Assembly: GCA_004565275.1 (NCBI GenBank)
Contig: SDOX01000008.1
Location: 279,327-343,326 of the forward strand
Reading direction: 5' to 3'
DNA: 64,000 nucleotides
DNA from: Nannochloropsis salina CCMP1776
Lineage: Eukaryota; Sar; Eustigmatophyceae; Eustigmatales; Monodopsidaceae
The notes beneath the pieces are model-generated. The model did no database searches and was not told where the DNA came from. It saw only the letters and a list, made by a program, of their open reading frames with translations. The stretch's first letter is position 1; every line of letters starts with the position of its first letter. This document shows positions 40,226 to 51,639 of this stretch, piece after piece. Made by a program: the position numbers and the translations under genes.

Positions 40226-41135
40226 ATGGCGGCGGCTGGCCTCATGTGGGGTGCTGGGCTCATCGCTTTCTCTCCCATTTCTTGCGTGTTCATCCTTGTC
40301 GTCACACGCCGACCCGAACTTGTCATCATTGCCATCAGCGGCGCGTTCGCTTACCTGGTAGCATTGCTGCTATCATCAGCCCTTTGGGCAATGTTTGGGC
40401 CTGTCAAGCAGACGGCGGCCATCATGGTGGTTTTGGGCGTACTCTGCCAAGTCGTCATGCGTGCAGTCCTCTACCGACTTTATCACCGCACAGAAATTCT
40501 CATCAAATCTGCAAATCATCCCGTCCTTCATATGCCTTTGAACGACGTTACTTCCTCATTGGCAGCGGGGACGGGCTATGGGCTGATGCACGCCGTCATG
40601 ATTTTCGGAAGCGTACTTGCCTCGGGTAATTCCGACCCCGGAGTGCTCTTCGCACCATCCTGCACTAGAACACCTCTTGTGGTCGTTTTAGCACTTTTGG
40701 CGCTTGCGTTTACAATGATGGACTTGTCATTCATGGCGTTAACATTTCTCTACCTTCGTCGACGGAAATGTTTTCGGATGGGAGTAATATTTCTAATTCA
40801 TAGTGCTGCTTCAGGGCTGGTGAGTAAGTTTAGTATATGTGGGAGAAGACTTGTGTCGCGTCCCTCTCAGAAGAGAGTAAGGGGAATTGGAACAGATTTA
40901 ATCATCAAATTCTGTTTCTATATTCGACTGCCGTAGGCGTTCTCTTTAACGGCTCTTCAAAGTATGCCTCGTCTCATACGTCCTCTCCCTGTCTCTGCAT
41001 TCTTTTCTCGCACAGACCATATTAAATGACGTTGAGAACGGTTGCACGATGTCGCTGCCACTCGTGTACGTTGTTATGGTTGCCACCGTCCTTGTAACCT
41101 TCCGCGAGTGGAGACAGCTGAACGAAGACACGTAA
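40226..41135 (+). CDS. APH1: Gamma-secretase subunit APH-1
   Basis: Two exons, 40226-40819 and 41016-41135 (donor GTGAGT, acceptor CGCACAG, phase 0); 237 residues, close to human APH-1 (about 257). APH-1 is a seven-helix scaffold of gamma-secretase with presenilin, nicastrin and PEN-2. Matches: MWGAGLIAFSPISCVFIL (family GxALIAFGPA), AISGAFAYLVALLLSSALW, the small-residue helix GTGYGLMHAVM (family GLGFG) carrying a conserved His, and the sixth-helix IHSAASGL with the second conserved His, then ENGCTMSLPLVYVV. The substrate-cleaving presenilin is not in the window. In algae the complex may also act with presenilin outside Notch-type signalling. Confidence 0.9.
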
Positions 41136-41420
41136 GAAAAGCAAGGGCGTCGAAATCAACTTGACCGCGTATATCTTGCTCGAGCTTGACTTGGTGAGCA
41201 GTCGACGGCAGATTGATACATCGATTACTTTCTTCTTACATTCGTCATTTACACATTTCCCACCCACGAGTCCGCATGCTCGTCCCTTGCGAGACTACCC
41301 CTCCTCTCGAACCTGTTAGGGTTAGGGTTCGGGTTAACCCTGAACCTGCCGACCTAATATCACCCCCACCCCCATTAAAAACCCAACGCTGCTCCCCTGC
41401 TCCCTACAACATGCAAGGGG
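41136..41420. other. Convergent intergenic region with telomere-like repeat
   Basis: The APH-1 and PPAT genes converge here over 285 bases. Apart from the TTAGGG-like patch at 41316-41347 I see only trailers. Confidence 0.6.
41316..41347. repeat. Interstitial telomere-like repeat, head-to-head
   Basis: TTAGGG TTAGGG TTCGGG, then TTAACCCTGAACC. The centre GGGTTAACCC (41331-41340) is a perfect palindrome, and the flanks GGTTC/TGAACC extend it with one mismatch. TTAGGG is the common telomere repeat of stramenopiles, so this looks like two short telomeric ends meeting. Confidence 0.7.
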
Positions 41421-42992
41421 CTATCGAGGAAAGCGTCTGCGTGCCGGCAAATTGTTCCGTATAAAGGTCGAGGATAAAAGACTGCTGACGGTCCGTCTCG
41501 TCACGACGATTACAAGGGGAGCCATGCCTTTTTCCGCGCGAATTTCGTTGATTTTCGCGGCCCCAGCGATGGTTTCCGAGGAGACCACGATCGCGTCGAA
41601 ATTTGGATCATGCACAGGAGGACCAAATGGGTCTTTCAATACCACCACATCCACGGCCAGGTTGGGAAAGACGCTGAGCAGGAAGGATTGCACAGCATCT
41701 ATACGCTCCTCCAGGGGCTCGATCTGTCCGGCGTTCTTCTTCTTGGCGAGCATCTCGGTGGAAGTGATCCCGATCGTGAGTCGCGACTGACAAATGCAGG
41801 CGGCCAAGCTCAGAAGCTTCTTGTGCCCGTTGTGAAGACGATCAAAGGTGCCGCCGAGGGCCACCCGGGGAAAGTGCGGGATGCAGGTCTTTTCGTCCTC
41901 CAAATAGTAGAAGGGAGTGCTCAGAGCCACATGTGTGGCCTCATCCAGCCACTCGACGTGGACGGGGGGAAGCCCCTGAAGTGACCAAAGCGATAAAACA
42001 ACAGGAATCAGAGGAGAGCGGCGACGCGTCTACCGTGCAAGTCTCCCTCTCTCTCACCGCTGACTTACCAGGGCGGCGCGCTTGGCGCAAGTCAGCTCGT
42101 CCGATCCCGAGCTCGAGTGCCGCGTAAACACTACCTGAAGTTCGGGTTTGAGTAGGACTTCCTCCCAGCTTGTAGGATTTCCCCCCGGTCGGTGCGCCTT
42201 TTGTGCCGACGAGGGGGAGGTTGGAACAGGGGAGGGTACGCTAGCGGTGTGCAATGACGCTGACGTCTCCGGCAGACCCGGAGTAGCCAATGTCTTGTCT
42301 ACAGGCAGGGCGGAGGCAACCGGGAGGGCAGGTTCAGTGGTGTTATACAACACCCTCACATCTAAAGGCAGATTCCGGTGTAAATTGCAAACGTCCCACA
42401 GCTGTCCGTAGAGCTCGGACAGGTACACACGAAGTTCGGGTGTCGTTGGGCTAACGGGGACGCTGGGAGCGTCAGTGGAGATGGCGGCCGTGGCGACAGC
42501 AGCAACAGCAGCCGGATCCTCCCGTAGGTATACGTATAAGGTTTCACTCACAGACTGGACGGCTTTTTCTATGCAGATGTCGTTGGCAAGAAGGAGATTG
42601 TTGTAATTTCCGCTGTGCTTGCTTGGGACGGTCAGGTCGAGGAGTCCAACCTGGTAAGGAAGGGAGTGTGAAGAGGGCGCCATGCCTGACGACGAGGACT
42701 TTGGGGGTCCTGCAAGCCCAAGTGATGATCTGTCCATGCTCCGAATGGCCCGGGAGGATGAGGAAGAGGGTCTGCTCCATGGGGCGCTCAGCATTTTGTT
42801 TCTGGAGTACAATCAATCCGGTGCATAAAATCAAGAAAAAAATAAGCGTTTGTTTCGACAGTAACGTTACGCATGCTACGATTGCTGACATACGTACACA
42901 AGAGTGTAGCCCAGGACCGTTGTGAGAAAAGCAGCCAAACCTGCACCTTGGCCGCCAAGACCTGCGTAGTAGCCGTACTCAGAGCGTCCCAT
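41421..42992 (-). CDS. Phosphopantetheine adenylyltransferase, eukaryotic type
   Basis: Three exons: 42992-42898, 42801-42069 and 41975-41421 (donors GTACGT and GTAAGT; phases match); 460 residues. PPAT makes dephospho-CoA from 4'-phosphopantetheine and ATP. The C-terminal domain has the nucleotidyltransferase signature FPRVALGGTFDRLHNGHKK with the HxGH-type HNGH and the closing SSLLSSTFIRNNL. The N-terminal exon has a hydrophobic stretch (GLAAFLTTVLGYTLV) that could be a membrane anchor. The middle region is a PPAT-associated part (YQVGLLDLTVPS, LPPVHVEWL) seen in eukaryotic CoA synthases, interrupted by Ser/Pro/Ala-rich insertions. Unlike animal COASY there is no kinase (DPCK) domain after the PPAT domain, as in yeast and plants. 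Start exon is inferred from phase. Confidence 0.85.
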
Positions 42993-44921
42993 TCCCCTGT
43001 CTATTTGTATCGAGCAGAAAGGAGAAAAAGTATGCCGTGCCTCTGTTGGTGAGGGGGTCTAGGGAGAGCAGGATGAGCATAGACAGGAGCCACGAGGGAC
43101 GTTGAGGAGTATACAAATTTACTAGCTAGGTCATCCGGGAAGAACACAGGATGTACCGTCCTGGCGCTCGCGGGCTCTAGCTGGAGTTGATCCCTAGTTT
43201 ACCACAGATGTTCATGCAATATGCTTCTTCTTCGGGGGTGTAGCAGAGATGATCACCACACAAGTATTAACTCAGGAAGCTTTGATTGACAACATGGAGT
43301 AAATTCAAAGGATGACCATTCTTCATGGCGACGCATCGATAAAAGGAGGAGGAGGCGAACACAAGCATCAGGTGCTAAGATGTGCTGTCTATCACACGAG
43401 TGGAGGCGATGTTTCTCGATCGGACCTGCTAGAGGAAAGACCTGCCGAGACGACGCCGATGGGCCACCCGGCAAGGGGAATGGGAGTGACCACATTCTGG
43501 TTTCCATGCGTGTCTTTCTTACCTTGCGGTCTCCAATGAGGAAGAAAATGCCTCTGCAGTGAATGGGAAGGTCGCAAAAAAGGCTGACATTCATGCCAAG
43601 GTGCCCCACTCATGTTATATGGCGGGCGCTACTCACGCGCGTCAAATAAGAGAAGGGTCAATAATCACGAGGAACCTTTAAATGGACTGTCGCTTTCTTT
43701 TCTTCGGGAACGCTGCTAGTGAGATCATGTGGGAGAGTCACTGATGTTGTCTTCTTCGCTTAAATTAGATAGCAGACCTCTTGGCTTCGTTCAGAGAGGT
43801 ACGCCCACAGCATGCATTACGAATGGATGCCTATTATATGCGATCCCTAAGAATTGTGCGACATTTCTATATCGTGAAGACGGTATCATGATCCAAAACA
43901 ATTTTCTTTCGCCTCTATAGGACATAGTTCTCCTTGATCTCTTCTCGACGGCAATTTATCGAGCCAAATTAAACGCCGTATGGCCCAAGCTGCGTTGTCA
44001 TGCTTGGCACGACAAGAAACCCCCATTAAAAAATCTCACAAATCTTGACTTTGCATTTTTCAACTTTTCATCTCACATTAGTGCCCCACAGATGCCATCG
44101 AAAAGTAGCGGGACGTCAATTTTATCCACCATGAACTAGCCTAACGCAAAAGGCTTGATTTATTCGCGCCTTTAAAAAACTCTATGAAGCTCTCTTTTGA
44201 GCTGATTAAACAATACTCTGAAATTCAATGAATCTAAAAAGTCAGGGATATATTCAACCATTCGAAGCACTACCTCAAGCTTCATACATCTTTGAGTTAC
44301 TTCTTGGTCACGAAGACAAGTAGAGTGGTACTAGTTATTTGGGACTTTCCAGTGCTCTAACTCATGGAAAACACTGTCTTTATCTCACAAGCAGAGATAT
44401 TGTATCCCTTCGCTAAATGCTGGGTTGCGATCATACGCTTCCTGCAGCCTGAATGGCGTGGTGGAGACTTGAATGGTTGGCAGCTTCTCAACATGCTGCT
44501 TTTAACGGTCGAATTTGAATTGAAATCGTGTCGCAAAACCTGCCTAAAAACCACCGCCGTGACAAAAGCAAACGACAGCAATCCATGCATAACAATATCA
44601 CTAAAAAATAAATGTAAGCGGTCCTCTCAAAAATATAATTATGCTTGTGGGGATTTGCATAAGGTTGTGTTGGCGATTAGCCTTAAAAACGTCCCCGAGA
44701 TTCACCGAGCTTCGAAATCCAACGGATGCCCGAGTTTACTGTCTAAAGGATTTACTAACTTTTCATTAGCACGGACTCCATGTAAAGCGAATTTTACCCA
44801 CGAGATAAATATTACGCTGCAGAAAGTGTAATCTCTGTTGATGTCGTAGAATTCTCAAAGATTTACTCACATTTTCCCTTGTCCTCCCGTATCTGTTCTC
44901 ATGTAGGCCTATAACATTCCA
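42993..44921. other. Intergenic region of about 1.9 kb
   Basis: Lower in G+C than neighbouring genes, with several short frames on both strands. The longest, 44364-44831 plus (155 codons), has no domain and an Asn/Lys/Ser-rich composition. A frame at 43609-43523 minus ends at a good donor (GTAAGA), but no partner exon is clear. No RNA gene was recognised. Confidence 0.45.
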
Positions 44922-45563
44922 ATGCCAGCCATGTATTCTCTTGTTCGTGCCCTATTTATTTGCTCTGTGCTTCTATTTCTGTCCCCAATTCACGCTGGCC
45001 TGAAGACAAAGAAAATCAGCAAAGCTGAACGGAAAGCGCGGAAACGTGGTTGCATTCTTAAATTTTACCCTACCAACCCGAAGGAGCCATGGCCCACAAG
45101 TGCCTCTCCAAACGGCGTATATCGTCTGGCTGCGGTCGTTAAGAATCGAAAAAGGGGCTCTAAATATGAAAATGTGTATTTCTCTTTTCAAAAACCTACC
45201 TCCACCTCCTGGGCTGGAGAGCCCCGAGCTAAACCGGCCTTGCCTAACGCGACACTGATTCCTCCCTTCTTGCCTGGTGCCTGGTGGCTCTACGGGCCAT
45301 TCGATTTGAGGGGAGGTAGACGGCAGTACCTAGAAATAGCCTACACTCTCTCGCCTTGCTCGCCGCCTATTTTATGGAACCTCACAACTAGTCTCATACC
45401 AGATTTCCCATTTCAACGGCCGCCGTCTGAGGCTTTGCCTGAGACGTGTCTCGGCTATGCGTACGGGGTAAGTTATAAAAAAGGGAAAGACCGTGACGAA
45501 GAAGAAGGTCGATTTACTCTGTGTCTGAACGCCGGGGGAGACAGTTGCGAAGTGGTGGGGTAA
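44922..45563 (+). CDS. Small secreted protein of unknown family
   Basis: A 213-residue frame that I do not recognise. It opens with a clear signal peptide (MYSLVRALFICSVLLFLSPIHAG) that likely cleaves after HAG, followed by a very basic stretch (KKISKAERKARKRG). The mature part has several Cys, a Trp/Tyr/Pro-rich middle (GAWWLYGPFDLRGGRRQY) and a possible N-glycosylation site (NATL). The end CEVVG runs straight into GTAAGA, so the stop codon may lie in an intron donor and the true C-terminus could be on a later exon. Codon use is closer to genes than to the surrounding spacer. Function unknown; secretion or ER residence is inferred. Confidence 0.5.
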   Translation: MPAMYSLVRALFICSVLLFLSPIHAGLKTKKISKAERKARKRGCILKFYPTNPKEPWPTSASPNGVYRLAAVVKNRKRGSKYENVYFSFQKPTSTSWAGEPRAKPALPNATLIPPFLPGAWWLYGPFDLRGGRRQYLEIAYTLSPCSPPILWNLTTSLIPDFPFQRPPSEALPETCLGYAYGVSYKKGKDRDEEEGRFTLCLNAGGDSCEVVG

Positions 45564-46684
45564 GAGTCTGCAATATCGCCAACCTTGTATGCATGAGGCA
45601 TATCAGAGAATGATATGTATGTTTCCTGGACAACAACACCCATTTTATGGTCTAACGTTCTTCTACACATTTTCCGACTCGATATTTATACATAGCGCAA
45701 ATATCCCAGCGAAACGCCCTGTGTTTAAGTCTCTTTCCAATTTTAATTTCGTACGATATTGGAAAAGAAGCAAATATCACGACTATGAAGAGAGGTGAGT
45801 ATACTTCACCTTTAGATAATACACGTGTTCAAAGGAAATACTCGATCGATGTAGAGAAAGGATATGAGGATATTCCACCACATGGAAAGGCCTCGGGACG
45901 ATAAAGACAAACTCCTCCATCATTTACAAGCTTTTGTTTAGCCGTGGCTTATTTTGATACCCACTCGCTGGTCGCACAAATTTCATATCGCAATAAGTGC
46001 AACAATTGACTTCATTTCCTTTTGAGCACGCATTTTTTTGGTCCTGATGCTGTGTTGGGAGGTTGCCAGCCTTAAAACCCTGCGCCCTCTGTTATCAATA
46101 TTGGCATTTTTGCAATATGTCATCGACACCATTATTACAAGGTCGTATGTGCGTGCATGTTTGGGAAACCGGCTCGTTTCTATGACCATCCATTGCCAGA
46201 CGCCATCCGTGAACTCAATGCCTCCCGCTCCATGTTCTTCGCTTCCACTTCATGTTGCTTTGTAGGCTTTTTTACCCTACTTTGCTCCATGTCACTGTGT
46301 TTAAGTTACACACAAGAGAATCATTTTGTGCGAGAGTGCATCTTTTAAGTAGTCAAAAAGCAACCGACGTAATGTAGTGTCGTTTTCCTCCTTCAAGCTT
46401 CGCCAAGGCGGAAGAAAGCGAGGACGTGACACAGGAACAGAGGCCAATGCCACTGCGGACACGCGAGGCTTGATTGTTGCATTTGCGCGCCCTGCGCGCA
46501 CTGCCTGCCAAGCTCGCCTAACTATGTTTTGCTCTGTGACCACTCACTGCGGCCCTCAACTCACAACACCTGTCACAATGGCTTTCTCGCCCTCCACCTT
46601 GCTCGGCACCGAACGACTTCGAAAGGGCCCAAAAGCTGAAACCAGAGCCACGGATTAGGCTGCAGGGCTGGCAACTACGAATTC
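45564..46684. other. Intergenic region before RPN11
   Basis: About 1.1 kb with short frames lacking domains. The last 300 bases are likely the RPN11 promoter and leader. Nothing else is visible. Confidence 0.45.
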
Positions 46685-48638
<1,954 letters not shown>

Positions 48639-49466
48639 AAACCAATCAAGAACAGAAATTGTAGGAGAGGAGCGGACAAAGGCAAGCAACGGGTGTTACG
48701 ACCGTGATACACTTTTGGAGAGGTGTTAAAACAAAACAAAAAACCGAAAAAGCATCGAAGGGGGTGGTTATTCAGTCATCGTTCCTAAGAGGTGAATTAT
48801 CTCTGGTGAGTCATTCTTTCTCTGATACCGCCCATTAACTTTCTACCGGCCTGTCTCTAGCACCATGAAGCCTGGCATCACGAGCAGCCATTCCGAGGGG
48901 ATTACATATTATCTTGACAGAGCCATTCCACATATGTAAACTGGACATTGCCCGTTCATGATCCACCAAAAAAATGATCGAAAGATGTCCAATATGTGGT
49001 ATGTCACAACGGAATAAGCGCTTTTTTTCTCCTTGCAGACCGCCGTGGCGTTGAAGTTTGAACACAAGCTCGGAAGATATGCCCCTGAGTTCTGATGCTT
49101 GAGCGGCATCAGTTGCACTGAAAACAAGCTGATAGCGCGCCAATATGCGCAAAATGCTTGTTTCAAATGTGGATTTTGAAGGTCCACGCAGCAGCTGGTG
49201 ACTCGACACGTTCCACTCGTCCGTTGTTTATTTCAAGGGGCAAAAGATTTTGGTGCTTGCCTGCTTTTGCTAGCAAGAGCAAGAAAGAAGAACGTTGACG
49301 GGCATTGCTCGTATAAGCAGTCGCGTCACAAAAAATGGATGAGCAGAACAGTTTCACTATTTTGTGAAATGCATCACGCGTAGACAAGATGATCCAGCTG
49401 TGTCTTAAATCATACTGATGCCTTTGCTCCATTCCATCTCCTTCTCCTTCTAGATATCCGACTACT
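48639..49466. other. Intergenic region RPN11 - lumenal protein gene
   Basis: A minus-strand frame at 48835-49209 (124 codons) has helix-like composition but no domain and no supported exon structure. Otherwise I see only trailer and promoter sequence. Low G+C supports non-coding. Confidence 0.4.
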
Positions 49467-50286
49467 ATGCGTGTCATCTCAACTGCAGCTTTTTTGGCCC
49501 TTCTAGGCTCCGCCATCGCCTTCGTCCCTCAGGCACCTAAGTCCACGTAAGTGCGTATTGCAACACCGTTTCACTGTTCCTTGTTGGTGGTTCCCACTTG
49601 TCCTTGGCTCGGACCTTATCCCCTGTGCATGTCAGTGGGATCTCGAGATGCATGGTGCGCGAGGCAGCAAGACCTTCTGGTGCATAAATCAACGAGATGG
49701 GTGCATTGGCCCATGTGCATGGGAAAATCATGACATTCGTCATGTTTGTTGAGCTACCACTATCCCTTGGTCTTATTCTCCTTGCCTCTGTTCGAATCCT
49801 CACAGCCAGAAGATGGACCTTGGCAAGGCAGTCCAGAAATTCTTCGTGGGCCCCGCTCTAGTCCTCGGCGTTTACGGGGGCCCCATGATCCAGCCCGTGC
49901 ACGCCGACGGGAGTGTGTCCTCCACGACCGTCCAGCGCGCAAGTGGGCTTTACGGTCCACGCGTCATTGCCTTGAAAGATGCTGTCGCCAAGGGCGACTT
50001 TGCGGCACTGGATAAGGCAGATGGCGCGATTCGCTTGTTCAACAGCGGAGCATTTGCCCTGAACAAGCCTCAAAAATTGAAGGTCCAGGCCCTTTATAAC
50101 GACGTGAGGGCCGCAGTGGTGAAGAAAGACGCGAGCCGCCTGAAGACGTCTTGGGCCATGTACTTCAAGGAAGCGGGATTGGACAAGACCAACCCCTTCT
50201 CGCTCAAGGACGCAGGGCAAAGCTACTCCGGAGACTTTGATTTCCGCCGTGGTTCACCCCTTTTCGACCCGCGCGTGGGAAATTAA
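49467..50286 (+). CDS. Thylakoid-lumen photosystem II extrinsic-type protein
   Basis: Two exons, 49467-49546 and 49806-50286 (donor GTAAGT, acceptor CACAG, codon split 2+1); 186 residues. The presequence is tripartite: an ER signal (MRVISTAAFLALLGSAIA) with Phe right after the cleavage site (AIA|FVP), the hallmark of stramenopile plastid import; a basic transit part; and a thylakoid signal (FFVGPALVLGVYGG ... VHA|DG) with no twin Arg, hence a Sec-like route. The mature part, about 127 residues, is helical: GLYGPRVIALKDAVAKGDFA, RLFNSGAFALNKP, LYNDVRAAVVKKDASRL. This pattern resembles small extrinsic PSII proteins of red-lineage algae (Psb31/PsbQ'-like), but the exact family is inferred from memory of pattern. 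Confidence 0.65.
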
Positions 50287-51639
50287 ACTGTCAATTTGAA
50301 GGAATTCGCTGACAACGGACGGCCATTTGGGTAAGGAGTATAGGAGGGGAGCGCAAAAGTGACGGCTGGAGTATCAGATAAAGGTGAGTAGCCTTGAAAG
50401 AGCAGTCGTTGGGACGAGAAAGTTTTCCGGATCGAAAGTCGACGAGCCATCTGGCCCAACCTGCGTGAGCCACCGGGTACTGCATGCCACGTGTTCAGAG
50501 CGAAATCCGTTCTGGAAAAAGAAGAATGAATTTCAGTGCATTTGCCGTCCTGCGACTGGAAAATCAAGGCGACGGGGTGTTTTCAAAAAAAAGCTCGTTT
50601 GAGAATCGACCTCCTTGGCACGATTATTTAGTTTACTTTCAGACATCTCGAGCTTCCATATTGGAACAAGACCTAGGTAGCTTTACAAAAGTCACCAGCC
50701 TTATTCGATCAAGCGCAATGGAAGACGCACAATGGAAGACGAGAAGAACATAACTCCTGTAGCCTTTACTGAGCGTTCTTGTACATATTTTGTTGTTTAT
50801 GTTCAGTGGAGGACACAACCTGTGCTATCGCGTAGGTTGTAGTCATCGCTACTGCGAGGCCAAGTGGAGTTGATGGATTATCTTCGTCTCTTTCTGTTGG
50901 CCCGCGGTTCTGGAACAGGAATAGAATCGATGGCTGTTTCGGGGTAAACTTCGAGTCAACGTGCATATGTCGGGAGTCAAAGGAGTCACTCGGTGCCATC
51001 TAAATGAGAGCGAGAGGGTAGACCATCCCTTTGGCCATGCTCCCTCCTCGCTCCGTGCCATCCTGAAGCGCTCCCGACACTATGAGTCATGGAGATAATG
51101 CAGAACCTATTGAGCATTTGTACACCTGAACTCTTGCATTCATCATTGATATATGTGTAATGTTTAGAAATGCAGTGACAGCACCAGCATGTTTCGCGTG
51201 CACGACGAGAGCGGACGACGAAAGGGTGAGCACGATAACTGAGGTGGTATGAGTCGTCGGTCGGCCGACCCCCTGAGGCTGCCACTTTCGATTTGCAACC
51301 CCATGCATCCTCACGTGGATTTTCTCTGTACTCAAAACAGCGTTGCTGTGAGGTCAAGGTGCTGACACCTGACGACCAATTCCGACATCTCAAAGCACGC
51401 GATGGCAAACGAGTCGGGCTGACTCCAGGTACGAGAGGAACAGGTGTGCAACTGGCCATGACAAGAATATTTGGATTTACCTCTTAGGGGGCATATGGGG
51501 AGGGGGAATCGTCCCCTTTGTCATCCGTGCTCTGTGCAGTAGAGGTTTATTGTGAGCGTGAGTTCTTACTCGAGTTCGTCTGTAACAGCAGTAGTTCCGA
51601 GATGCTGTCGGTCTTGCAAGTAATTTGTTTTACCATCTG
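50287..51639. other. Intergenic region of about 1.35 kb
   Basis: Contains a short direct repeat (caatggaagacg twice, about 50717-50745) and frames without domain signatures. It should hold the trailer of the lumenal protein gene and the promoter of the propeller gene. Confidence 0.45.

Noticed and set aside
44364-44831. 155-codon plus-strand frame
   Set aside because: Low G+C, Asn/Lys-rich, no domain and no splice support; kept only as a remark in the intergenic entry.
48835-49209. 124-codon minus-strand frame
   Set aside because: Plausible helix composition but no recognised family and no exon partners.
49788-49805. GTTCGAATCC, like a tRNA T-loop
   Set aside because: No D-arm, anticodon stem or acceptor pairing around it; it is the acceptor end of an intron.
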